Assembly: GCA_050742455.1 (NCBI GenBank)
Contig: JBOGIG010000063.1
Coordinates: 1-64,000, forward strand
Direction of reading: 5' to 3'
DNA length: 64,000 nucleotides
Source: JBOGIG01 sp050742455
GTDB lineage: Bacteria > Actinomycetota > Acidimicrobiia > Acidimicrobiales > JBOGIG01
Shown here: positions 8,558 through 17,245 of the stretch, piece after piece
Layout of the letters: every line of letters begins with the position of its first letter
Numbering within the stretch: position 1 is the first letter of the stretch
Translations under genes and position numbers: made by a program
The notes under the pieces: generated by a model
What the model was told of the DNA's origin: nothing
The model's input: only the letters and a program-made list of their open reading frames with translations
The model's database searches: none

Positions 8558-9306
8558 ATTCCCCAAGAACGGACAAGGCGCCCACCGGCAGTGTTGGCCC
8601 CACCGGCAGTGTCGGCCCCACCGGCAGTGTTGGCCCCACCGGCAGTGTTGGCCCCACCGTGCGACTGCGCCACAATAGGGTCGAACTGGCCCTGCACGAG
8701 CTTCGAAGCGGCGAGGGTCCCGTGTTGTTGCTGCTCCACGGACTGGGCGAAGCATCCCCCGCTGCCCTCCCGGACCGGCTCGGATCCTGGACCGGTCCCG
8801 TGCGAGCCTTGGACTTCACCGGCCATGGTCGCTCCAGCGTCCCCGCCGGTGGGGGCTATACCTGTGAGATCCTCATGGGCGACGTGGACGTGGCTCTGGC
8901 CCACACGGGACCGGCTACCTTGCTCGGGCGCGGGTTGGGCGCCTACGTTGCCCTCCTGGCCGCAGGGGGTCGGCCCCAGATGGTACATGGCGCCATTCTC
9001 GACGACGGCCCTGGCCTGGCCGGAGGCGGCCCGGTGCCCGCCTCGCCCCGCATCTTGATGTTGCCCGCTGCATCGGGCGTCGGGGTCCCGGATCCCTTCG
9101 CGCTGGCTGAACTGTCAGCCGACATCCGCCCCCCCGACTATGCAGCCGGTTTCGTGCGCCAGGCCACGCACCTATCCGGTCTGGCCGATCCGGTGGTCGT
9201 GTGCGCCCGGATCCGACCCCCGTGGCTCGAAGCGGTGGTGGGAGAACCCGGCGTGGTGGAGGCCCCCCTCGAGCAGGCCCTGGAGATGTTCGCCAGATCC
9301 GATTGA
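8554..9306 (+). CDS. Alpha/beta-hydrolase-fold protein lacking the nucleophile Ser (likely pseudoenzyme)
   Basis: 250 aa from a GTG that overlaps the previous stop. After a repeat-encoded N-terminus (GPTGSV units), the fold is recognisable: LLLLHGLGEAS (oxyanion strand), LDFTGHGRSS, then LLGRGLGAYVALL where the elbow G-x-S-x-G should be. The Ser is Gly (GRGLG), and no C-terminal His motif like GHFVH is seen. It may be a non-catalytic partner of the preceding hydrolase, or have another activity. The fold call is sound; inactivity is inferred. Confidence 0.75.
   Translation: MNSPRTDKAPTGSVGPTGSVGPTGSVGPTGSVGPTVRLRHNRVELALHELRSGEGPVLLLLHGLGEASPAALPDRLGSWTGPVRALDFTGHGRSSVPAGGGYTCEILMGDVDVALAHTGPATLLGRGLGAYVALLAAGGRPQMVHGAILDDGPGLAGGGPVPASPRILMLPAASGVGVPDPFALAELSADIRPPDYAAGFVRQATHLSGLADPVVVCARIRPPWLEAVVGEPGVVEAPLEQALEMFARSD
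8581..8652. repeat. 18-bp tandem repeat, 4 copies, in the 5' end of the second hydrolase gene
   Basis: Unit CCCACCGGCAGTGTTGGC, with one T-to-C change in copy 2; encodes GPTGSV-type hexapeptides between the start codon and the folded domain. In frame. Confidence 0.9.
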
Positions 9307-9387
9307 GCCCGGCCATGTACCGGTGGAATACCATCGACCCGCACCCACTGCCACCCGCAACCCAAGAGCCGTCGAGGAGGACCTCCT

Positions 9388-10362
9388 GTGTCCCAGGTTT
9401 GTACCGTCCGAGGTGAATTGGCCACCACCGAGCTGGGGCCGACCCTTATGCACGAGCACGTGTTCGTGCGTTCCGAGGAGCTCCAGGCCAACTATGACCT
9501 GGGATGGGACGAAGAGGCGCAGGTGTTGGGGGCCATAGACCGGCTGAACGAGCTGCACGGCCGGGGCATTCGCTCGATCGTCGACCTTACAGTCATAGGT
9601 CTGGGGCGAGATATCGCCCGCATCGCTCGGGTAGCGGCCGGGACCCCCCTCAACATCGTCGTCGCCACTGGGTTGTACACCTACAACGAGATCCCTCATT
9701 ATTTTGCGTTCCGCGGCCCTGGAACCCCCCTGGATGGGGCCGAGCCCATGGTGGACATGTTCGTCGGTGATATCACCAGCGGCATCGCCGGAACCACCAT
9801 CAAGGCCGGCATCCTCAAGTGCGCCACCGACGAACCGGGGATGACCCCCGGGGTCGAGAGAGTCCTGCGGGCCGTGGCACAAGCCCACCGGGCCACCGGC
9901 GTTCCCATATCGACCCACACCCACGCCGCCAGCCGCCAGGGGCTGGCCCAGCAGCGCATCTTCGCCGAGGAGGGCGTCGATCTGACCCGGGTGGTGATCG
10001 GTCACTCCGGTGACAGCGCCGACCTCGACTACCTCGAAGAGCTGATCGCGAACGGGTCCTACATCGGAATGGACCGCTTCGGTGTCGACGCCCTTGCCTC
10101 ATTCGAGCAGCGGGTAGGGGTGGTGGCCGACATGTGCAGGCGGGGACATGCCGACAAGATGGTCCTGTCCCATGACGCCGCCTGCCACAACGACTGGCTG
10201 AGTGATCCCATCGTGGCTCAAATGATGCCCCGATGGCACTACACCCACATATCCGACGACGTGATCCCGGCCTTGTTGGACCACGGCGTCACCCAGGACC
10301 AGATCGACCAGATGATGGTCGCCAACCCCATGGTTATCTTCGAGGCCCAGGGGGGGTATTGA
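9388..10362 (+). CDS. Phosphotriesterase-like lactonase
   Basis: Binuclear-metal amidohydrolase fold, 324 aa, the length of PLL enzymes such as SsoPox. Ligands visible: H22 and H24 in LMHEHVF, the carboxylated Lys in AGILKCATDEPG, His in STHTHAAS, His in VIGHSGDSAD and Asp in LSHDAACHNDW. GTG start at 9388 with GAGGAGG 7 bp upstream. PLL enzymes hydrolyse acyl-homoserine lactones or other lactones, with side activity on organophosphates; which applies here cannot be told. It follows the acyl-CoA ligase/hydrolase genes after 81 bp with its own strong ribosome binding site. Confidence 0.9.
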   Translation: MSQVCTVRGELATTELGPTLMHEHVFVRSEELQANYDLGWDEEAQVLGAIDRLNELHGRGIRSIVDLTVIGLGRDIARIARVAAGTPLNIVVATGLYTYNEIPHYFAFRGPGTPLDGAEPMVDMFVGDITSGIAGTTIKAGILKCATDEPGMTPGVERVLRAVAQAHRATGVPISTHTHAASRQGLAQQRIFAEEGVDLTRVVIGHSGDSADLDYLEELIANGSYIGMDRFGVDALASFEQRVGVVADMCRRGHADKMVLSHDAACHNDWLSDPIVAQMMPRWHYTHISDDVIPALLDHGVTQDQIDQMMVANPMVIFEAQGGY

Positions 10363-10376
10363 CCACCAAAATGTGC

Positions 10377-10392
10377 TACGCTATGCCACATG
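10377..10392 (+). promoter_or_regulatory. Possible leaderless promoter for the antitoxin gene
   Basis: TACGCT (10377-10382) fits the actinobacterial TANNNT -10 element and is followed after exactly 7 bp by the ATG at 10390, with no ribosome binding site upstream. That spacing is typical of leaderless transcripts. No experimental support. Confidence 0.4.
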
Positions 10393-10653
10393 GTTGACGT
10401 ATCGGTGCGCGAGCTGCGTAACCATACCGCTCGGGTCATTGCCGCCGTGGAGAGCGGAGAACCGGTTGTCCTCACCGTGCACGGACGACCGGTGGCCGAC
10501 ATCGTGCCCCGTCAGACCAGAAGTGAGCGTCGACCAAGCCAACAATTGCTTGCCGACCTGGCCGACATAGGCAATCTGGCCCGTATCCTGGACATCGAAT
10601 CTCCTGGCGAGGACTTCGAGGTCGGCCTAACCACAGATGACATGTCGGACTGA
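10390..10653 (+). CDS. vapB: Phd/YefM-type antitoxin (VapB-like)
   Basis: 87 aa. SVRELRNHTARVIAAVESGEP followed by VVLTVHGRPVADIVP is the DNA-binding Phd/YefM fold. The charged C-terminal part would wrap the toxin. The PIN toxin gene follows after 12 bp. Such antitoxins normally autorepress their operon together with the toxin. Confidence 0.88.
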   Translation: MVDVSVRELRNHTARVIAAVESGEPVVLTVHGRPVADIVPRQTRSERRPSQQLLADLADIGNLARILDIESPGEDFEVGLTTDDMSD

Positions 10654-10665
10654 ACGGCATCACAA

Positions 10666-11061
10666 ATGAATGGTTACCTGGTAGACACCAGCATCTTCGT
10701 CGCTGCCGAGCAGAGACGCCCGCTCGCCAAACCACCCTCGGGTGATGCTCGAATATCAATCGCCACACTGACCGAACTCGGCGTCGGCGTGCGCCGCGCC
10801 GTAGACGAACCACTGCGCCAATTGCGGGCAACCACCTTGGCCCGGGCCCGCCGATTCCTCGCTCTACCCTACGACGAACCCGTCGCCGAACGACTGGCCG
10901 ACCTGCTCGCCGCCGCTCGTACCGGCCGGCGCCGGGCCGGGGCCATGGACGCCATCATCGCCGCAACTGCCCTGGCCCACGGCTTGACGGTATGGACCCA
11001 GGACGAAGACTTCGAGGTTCTGCGGCAACTGGCACCGGACCTTCACGTTCATCACGGCTGA
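10666..11061 (+). CDS. vapC: PIN-domain ribonuclease toxin (VapC-like)
   Basis: 131 aa. The four acidic metal-binding positions of PIN nucleases are present: Asp in LVDTSIF, Glu in TLTELGVG, Asp in AGAMDAIIAATA and Asp in WTQDEDFEVL. Expected to be a Mg-dependent endoribonuclease held inactive by the upstream antitoxin. It ends 16 bp from the convergent gltD stop. Confidence 0.9.
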   Translation: MNGYLVDTSIFVAAEQRRPLAKPPSGDARISIATLTELGVGVRRAVDEPLRQLRATTLARARRFLALPYDEPVAERLADLLAAARTGRRRAGAMDAIIAATALAHGLTVWTQDEDFEVLRQLAPDLHVHHG

Positions 11062-11077
11062 CCAAGCTACGGCGCGC

Positions 11078-12553
11078 TCAGCGCAGGCCGACTCGGGTTG
11101 GCTCCAGGGACGGACGCAGGATATCGACACCGGTCAGGTAGTGGTCGACGGCAGCGGCCGCTGAACGACCCTCGGCAATGGCCCACACGATCAAGCTCTG
11201 ACCCCGGCCCATGTCGCCGCATACGAACACACCGGGGACCGAAGTGGACCACTGCTCGTCCCGGGCCACGTTGCCCCTGGCATCGGTGGCCAGACCCAAC
11301 TCCTCGATCAGGCCGGCGCGCTCCGGGCCGACAAATCCCATAGCCAACAGCACGAGTTCGCACTCCAGTTCGAAGTCCGAGCCCTTGACCGGCTCGAATA
11401 CCGGCCGGTCCTCGGCCATGACCATCTCCACCTGGTGGCCCCGCAGGGCTCGCACCTTCCCGCAGTCATCGCCCACGAACATGGCCGTGGTGACGGCATA
11501 GAGCCGGTCGCCTCCTTCCTCGTGGGCCGACGAGGTGCGAAATATGTTGGGCCACGTTGGCCACGGATCCGCCTCTGCCCGCACCCCGGGCGGCTCAGGC
11601 ATGATCTCCAACTGGTGCACTGAGGCCGCCCCCTGGCGGTGAGCCGTGCCCAGACAGTCAGCCCCCGTGTCACCGCCCCCGATGATGACCACGTGCTTGC
11701 CCTTGGCTGTCCAGGGGGTCACGGCCAGCGTTTGTTCCTGGACCTGGTTGGATGGCTTGAGGTAGTCCATGGCGAAGACGATGCCGTCCAACTCCCGCCC
11801 CGGAATTGGCAGGTCCCTGGGAATGGTGGACCCTCCAGCCAGGACCACGGCGTCATAGTCCCGGGTGAGATCGCTCCCCCGGGGGGCATCGGTCCCGCTT
11901 CCCCCAACTTCGATGCCGCAACGGAACTCGGTGCCCTCGGCCCGCATCTGGTCCAGGCGGCGGTCCAGGATGGCCTTTTCCATCTTGAACTCCGGAATCC
12001 CATAGCGCAAAAGGCCTCCGGGACGCTCCGCTCGTTCGTAGACGACCACCGCGTGGCCCGCTCTAGTCAACTGCTGGGCCGCAGCGAGGCCGGCCGGACC
12101 CGAGCCCACTACTGCCACCGACTTGTCGGTCCTGAAGCCCGGCGATTCGGACCTCACCCGCCCGTCAGCGAAGGCTCTCTCGATGATCTCCACCTCCACC
12201 TGCTTGATGGTCACGGCATCAGAGTTGATGCCGAGTACGCAGCCCGCCTCGCACGGAGCCGGGCACAGGCGGCCGGTGAACTCGGGAAAGTTGTTGGTGG
12301 CGTGCAGGGCTTCGATGGCCCCGGCCCAGTCGTCCCGGTACACGAGGTCGTTCCAGTCTGGGATCAGGTTCCCCAGTGGACAGGCATGATGGCAAAAGGG
12401 AATGCCGCAGTCCATGCACCGTCCCGCCTGGTCGCGCAGGCGGTCAGGCGGGAATGGCTCATAGACCTCGCGCCAGTCCTGCAACCGGAGGGCCACCGGG
12501 CGCCGAGAGGGACCTTCCCGGTCGTGGCGGAGGAACCCTCCGAGCTCACCCAC
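11078..12553 (-). CDS. gltD: Glutamate synthase, small (beta) subunit
   Basis: NADPH-dependent electron-donating subunit of GOGAT; 491 aa. The N-terminal 4Fe-4S binding Cys clusters are CMDCGIPFCHHACPLGN and CPAPCEAGCV, followed by the FAD Rossmann motif VVGSGPAGLAAAQQL and the NADPH motif VVIIGGGDTGADCLG. The start overlaps the gltB stop by 8 bp, so expression is coupled to the large subunit. Confidence 0.96.
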   Translation of the reverse strand: MGELGGFLRHDREGPSRRPVALRLQDWREVYEPFPPDRLRDQAGRCMDCGIPFCHHACPLGNLIPDWNDLVYRDDWAGAIEALHATNNFPEFTGRLCPAPCEAGCVLGINSDAVTIKQVEVEIIERAFADGRVRSESPGFRTDKSVAVVGSGPAGLAAAQQLTRAGHAVVVYERAERPGGLLRYGIPEFKMEKAILDRRLDQMRAEGTEFRCGIEVGGSGTDAPRGSDLTRDYDAVVLAGGSTIPRDLPIPGRELDGIVFAMDYLKPSNQVQEQTLAVTPWTAKGKHVVIIGGGDTGADCLGTAHRQGAASVHQLEIMPEPPGVRAEADPWPTWPNIFRTSSAHEEGGDRLYAVTTAMFVGDDCGKVRALRGHQVEMVMAEDRPVFEPVKGSDFELECELVLLAMGFVGPERAGLIEELGLATDARGNVARDEQWSTSVPGVFVCGDMGRGQSLIVWAIAEGRSAAAAVDHYLTGVDILRPSLEPTRVGLR

Positions 12554-15500
12554 GGGCGGCAGCCATGATCGCGTCGTCGATGGGCAGACCCTGCTCTGTC
12601 GCCAGACGAGTGGCCTCCAAGACCTTGCGGTAGTCCTTGGGCATTATCTTGACGAACTGGCCGAGGCTCACCTCCCAATCCTCGAGCAGGCGGCTGGCTA
12701 CGCCCGATTCGGTCATGCGCCAATGCAGGCCCACGGCATCGGCCAGGAACTCCCTGTCGTCGTCCTGGAGGCCTTCGATGGCCACCATTTCGAGGTTCAG
12801 ATTCGATCCTAAGGCACCGAAGGGATCCCACACATAGGCGATCCCTCCCGACATCCCTGCACCGAAGTTGCGTCCGGTCTGGCCCAGCACCACCACCCGA
12901 CCCCCGGTCATGTACTCGCACCCATGGTCGCCGACACCCTCCACCACAGCCATGGCCCCGGAATTGCGTACGCAGAACCGCTCCCCCACCTGGCCCCGGA
13001 AAAAAGCCTGGCCTGCGGTGGCCCCATACAGGCATACATTGCCGGCGATGATGTTGTCCTCGGCCACGAAAGGGGCCCGCGGCGCGGGGAACAGAACCAG
13101 GCGTCCCCCCGACAGGCCCTTGCCCACGTAGTCGTTGGCGTCACCGGCCAGGGACATCGATATGCCTCGGGGCAGGAAGGCCCCAAAGCTCTGGCCGGCC
13201 GAGCCGGTGAAGTGAATGGTAATGGTGTCGTCAGGCAGACCTTGGCCACCGTGTCGTTGGGTCAATGCCGACCCCAACATGGTTCCCACGGTGCGGTTGA
13301 CGTTGGCGATGGGCAGGTCCAGGACTACAGGTAATCCCGCTTCGAGGGCCGGGGCGCAGATCTCGATGAGGTGGGCGTCGAGGGCCCGGTCCAGGCCATG
13401 GTCCTGACCCTTGGTGCAGTGCCGGGCCTGCTCGGGCGAAAGCTCGGGCACCTCGAATATGGGCGACAGGTCCAGACCCTGCGCCTTCCAGTTCGACACC
13501 GCCTCGGTCACATCCAACAGCTCGGCGTGGCCCACCGCCTCGACCAGCGTCCGAAATCCCATTTCGGCCAGGTACTCCCTCACCTCTTGGGCCAGGAACT
13601 CGAAGAACCGGACGACGAACTCGGCTTGGCCCGAGAACCGCTTACGCAGTTCGGGGTTTTGGGTGGCCACCCCCACCGGGCAGGTATCGAGGTGGCATAC
13701 CCTCATCATGATGCATCCGGCCACCACCAGGGGTGCCGTGGCGAATCCGAACTCCTCCGCCCCCAGAAGCGCAGCCACCACCACGTCGCGGCCCGTCTTG
13801 AGCTGGCCGTCCACCTGAACCACGATCCTGTCCCTCAAGTCGTTGCGCAGCAGGGTCTGCTGGGTCTCGGCCAGTCCCAGTTCCCACGGGCCCCCGGCGT
13901 GCTTGAGGGAGGTCAGGGGCGAGGCCCCGGTACCGCCGTCGTGGCCCGAGATCAACACCACGTCGGAATGGGCTTTGGCCACCCCGGCGGCCACCGTCCC
14001 CACGCCCACTTCGGCAACCAGCTTGACGTGTATCCGGGCCGCCGGATTGGCGTTCTTCAGGTCGTGGATGAGCTGGGCGATGTCCTCGATGGAATAGATG
14101 TCGTGGTGGGGCGGGGGCGAGATCAGACCCACCCCCGGAGTCGAGTGTCGGGTGGCGGCGATCCAGGGATAGACCTTGTAGCCCGGAAGCTGGCCCCCCT
14201 CCCCCGGCTTGGCCCCCTGGGCCATCTTGATCTGGAGGTCGTCGGCATTGACCAGGTACTCGCTGGTCACCCCGAAGCGCCCCGAAGCCACCTGCTTGAT
14301 GGCGCTGCGACGGAGGTCCCCGTTGTCGTCGTGCACAAAACGGCGGGAGTCCTCGCCTCCCTCGCCGGTATTGGACTTGCCCCCCAGCCGGTTCATGGCG
14401 ATGGCCAGAGTCTCGTGGGCCTCAGCCGATATCGACCCGTAGCTCATGGCCCCGGTGGCAAAGCGTTTGACGATCTCCGAGACCGCCTCGACTTCATCGA
14501 TGGGCACGGCCGGGCGCACGCCCCGGCGAAGGCGAAACAGACCGCGCAACGTAGCCAGGCGCTCGGCTTGATCGTCCACGGCCTGGGTGTACTGCTTGAA
14601 GATGGAGTAGCGCCCGGCCCGGGTGGCGTGCTGGAGTCGGAAGACCGTCTCGGGATTGAACAGGTGATAAGCCCCCTCCCTGCGCCACTGGTACTCGCCT
14701 CCCCATCCGAGGGCGCCCTGGGCCGGCACCGACCGCAAAGGGTAGGCAAGGTGGTGACGGGTCGCCACCTCTGAGGCCACCCCCTCCAGCCCAATCCCCT
14801 CCAGTCGGGAGACGGTTCCGGTGAAATACTCGTCGATCAGTTGACTGGAAAGGCCCAGGGCCTCGAAGGTCTGCGCTCCGGTGTAGGAGGCCACGGTAGA
14901 GATCCCGAGCTTGGACATGACCTTCAGTACTCCCTTGCCCAGGGCCTTGATGTAGTTGTGCAGGGCATCGGGGACATCTACGTTCGCTATGGCCCCGGAC
15001 GTGACCATCTCCTCGATGGAGTCGAAGGCCACGTAGGGGTTGACGGCCGCCGCTCCATAGCCGATGAGCAGGGCCACGTGATGCACCTCGCGGGCATCAC
15101 CGCATTCGATCACCAGTCCGACCTGGGTCCGCTGCTTGGTCCGGATGAGGTGATGGTGCACGGCCGAGACCAGCAACAAAGAGGGGATGGGGGCCATCGT
15201 CTCGGTGGCGTTGCGGTCCGACAACACGATGATGCGTGCCCCAGAATCAATTGCCGAGCTCACCTGGCCCCTCACCGATTCCAGAGCCGAAGCGAGAGCG
15301 GGGCCTCCGCCGCTGACTTCGTACAGGCCAGAAACGCATACGGCGGCCAAGCCGGGATACTCACCGTCCTCGTTGACATGGATCAGCTTGGCCAGGTCGT
15401 CGTTGTCGATGACCGGGTAAGGCAGCACCACTTGTCTACAGGCCTGGCCCGTCACCCCCAAGAGATTGGTCTGGGGGCCCACCGCGGTGCCGAGCGAGGT

Positions 15501-17174
15501 AACCAACTCCTCTCGGATGGCGTCCAGAGGCGGGTTGGTGACCTGGGCGAAGAGCTGGGAGAAGTAGTCGAACAATACTCGGGGACGATCCGACAACACC
15601 GCGCTCGGAGTGTCCGAGCCCATCGAACCCAATGCCTCGCCGCCGGTGCGGGCCATGGGGGCCATGAGGATGCGCAGATCCTCATTCGTGTAACCGAATC
15701 CTTGCTGGCGACGCACCAGGCTCGCGTGATCGGCCACCACTCGAGTGCGTACGGGCAGATCATCGAGGTGGACCAGCCCCTTTTCCAGCCAGCGCCCATA
15801 GGGATGGGCGGCGGCCAGGCCGGCCTTGATCTCGTCGTCGTCCACGATGCGCCCGAGCGAGGTGTCCACCAGGAACATCCGGCCCGGCCGCAGCCGGCCC
15901 TTGGCCACCACCCGGCCCGGGTCGACATCCAAGACGCCGACCTCGGAGGCCATGATGACCAACCCCTCATCGGTGACCCAGTAGCGCGATGGCCGCAGCC
16001 CGTTGCGGTCCAACACGGCGCCGATGACAGTTCCATCGGTAAAGGCGATGGAGGCCGGACCATCCCACGGTTCCATCAGCGAGGCATGGAACTCATAGAA
16101 GGCCCGCCGCTCGGCGTCCATGGTGGCATGGTTTTCCCACGCCTCGGGCACCATCATCAACACGGCGTGGGGCAGCGACCTGCCCCCCATGCACAACAGC
16201 TCCAGAACCTCGTCGAATGAGGCGGAGTCGCTGGCTCCCGGCGTGATAACCGGAAGGATTCGTTCGATCTCCCCGGGGATCAGCTCACTTTCCAGCAGGG
16301 CCTCGCGGGCCCGCATCCAGTTACGGTTGCCGGCCACGGTATTGATCTCGCCGTTGTGGGCCAGATAGCGATAGGGGTGGGCCAGAGGCCAGGAGGGAAA
16401 GGTATTGGTGGAAAAACGGGAATGGACAAGGGCAAGGGCCGATTCCATCTCTTGGTCGCCGAGGTCGGCGAAGAACCGCCGGAGCTGGGGAGCGGTGAGC
16501 ATCCCCTTGTAGACGATGGTGCGGGTCGACAGGCTGGGAAAGTAAATACCTTCGGTCTCATGCTCGATCCGCTTGCGAACCACGAAAACCTGGCGCTCGA
16601 GCAGACCGCCGGCTCCGTACGCGCCTCCCGCGGCGCTTCCGGCGGTGTTGCCGGCAAACAGGTCGTCGTTTCCGGAGCGGGCGCCTGCGGACGTGCCATC
16701 CGAATCGCCGGACCCGGCCCCAGCCATGAACACCTGGCTGAAGCACGGCTGGGTACGGCGAGCGGTGGTTCCGACCAGGGAATCGTCCACCACGATAGGG
16801 CGCCAACCCAGCACGGTCAGCCCTTCGGACGCCGCCACCTTGGCCACGCTTTGCTGGGCGGCCAGGGCCTGATCGGGATCGGAGGGCAGAAAGGCGATGC
16901 CGGTGGCGTAGCGGCCGGCAGGAGGCAGGGTGAACCCCAGCGCCGCGGCGGCCCGGCGGTAGAGCGAATCGGGGATCTGAATGAGGATCCCGGCGCCGTC
17001 ACCGGAGTCGGACTCCGATCCCGTGGCTCCCCGGTGCTCGAGGTGTTCCAAGGCCGACAAACCCTGGTCGATGATGCTGTAACTGGGTCTACCGTGCATA
17101 TCCACGACGAAGGCCACGCCGCAGGCGTCGTGCTCAAATTCCGGCCGGTAAAGGCCTTTTGACTTGTTCGGCAT
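12546..17174 (-). CDS. gltB: Glutamate synthase, large (alpha) subunit
   Basis: Makes two glutamates from glutamine and 2-oxoglutarate. 1542 aa with the standard order: class II amidotransferase with catalytic Cys18 after a short propeptide (HDACGVAFVVD), central domain, FMN-binding synthase barrel (SGHDGGTGASP), 3Fe-4S Cys cluster (CIMMRVCHLDTCPVG), and the C-terminal beta-helix GXGXG region. An unusual Gly/Ser/Ala-rich stretch of about 40 residues (roughly 16602-16727) is inserted in the amidotransferase domain. The long open frames on the opposite strand are shadows. Confidence 0.97.
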   Translation of the reverse strand: MPNKSKGLYRPEFEHDACGVAFVVDMHGRPSYSIIDQGLSALEHLEHRGATGSESDSGDGAGILIQIPDSLYRRAAAALGFTLPPAGRYATGIAFLPSDPDQALAAQQSVAKVAASEGLTVLGWRPIVVDDSLVGTTARRTQPCFSQVFMAGAGSGDSDGTSAGARSGNDDLFAGNTAGSAAGGAYGAGGLLERQVFVVRKRIEHETEGIYFPSLSTRTIVYKGMLTAPQLRRFFADLGDQEMESALALVHSRFSTNTFPSWPLAHPYRYLAHNGEINTVAGNRNWMRAREALLESELIPGEIERILPVITPGASDSASFDEVLELLCMGGRSLPHAVLMMVPEAWENHATMDAERRAFYEFHASLMEPWDGPASIAFTDGTVIGAVLDRNGLRPSRYWVTDEGLVIMASEVGVLDVDPGRVVAKGRLRPGRMFLVDTSLGRIVDDDEIKAGLAAAHPYGRWLEKGLVHLDDLPVRTRVVADHASLVRRQQGFGYTNEDLRILMAPMARTGGEALGSMGSDTPSAVLSDRPRVLFDYFSQLFAQVTNPPLDAIREELVTSLGTAVGPQTNLLGVTGQACRQVVLPYPVIDNDDLAKLIHVNEDGEYPGLAAVCVSGLYEVSGGGPALASALESVRGQVSSAIDSGARIIVLSDRNATETMAPIPSLLLVSAVHHHLIRTKQRTQVGLVIECGDAREVHHVALLIGYGAAAVNPYVAFDSIEEMVTSGAIANVDVPDALHNYIKALGKGVLKVMSKLGISTVASYTGAQTFEALGLSSQLIDEYFTGTVSRLEGIGLEGVASEVATRHHLAYPLRSVPAQGALGWGGEYQWRREGAYHLFNPETVFRLQHATRAGRYSIFKQYTQAVDDQAERLATLRGLFRLRRGVRPAVPIDEVEAVSEIVKRFATGAMSYGSISAEAHETLAIAMNRLGGKSNTGEGGEDSRRFVHDDNGDLRRSAIKQVASGRFGVTSEYLVNADDLQIKMAQGAKPGEGGQLPGYKVYPWIAATRHSTPGVGLISPPPHHDIYSIEDIAQLIHDLKNANPAARIHVKLVAEVGVGTVAAGVAKAHSDVVLISGHDGGTGASPLTSLKHAGGPWELGLAETQQTLLRNDLRDRIVVQVDGQLKTGRDVVVAALLGAEEFGFATAPLVVAGCIMMRVCHLDTCPVGVATQNPELRKRFSGQAEFVVRFFEFLAQEVREYLAEMGFRTLVEAVGHAELLDVTEAVSNWKAQGLDLSPIFEVPELSPEQARHCTKGQDHGLDRALDAHLIEICAPALEAGLPVVLDLPIANVNRTVGTMLGSALTQRHGGQGLPDDTITIHFTGSAGQSFGAFLPRGISMSLAGDANDYVGKGLSGGRLVLFPAPRAPFVAEDNIIAGNVCLYGATAGQAFFRGQVGERFCVRNSGAMAVVEGVGDHGCEYMTGGRVVVLGQTGRNFGAGMSGGIAYVWDPFGALGSNLNLEMVAIEGLQDDDREFLADAVGLHWRMTESGVASRLLEDWEVSLGQFVKIMPKDYRKVLEATRLATEQGLPIDDAIMAAARG

Positions 17175-17245
17175 CTGTCATCCTGGGGAGCGGGGCTGTG
17201 GACTTCTGCTCCGGGACGACACTGGCCCTTGCAGTGCTGCCAAGT

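Noticed and set aside
13371..14774. Long open frame (467 codons) on the plus strand
   Set aside because: Entirely antisense to gltB, which has full-length domain support; it is a high-GC shadow frame with no motif.
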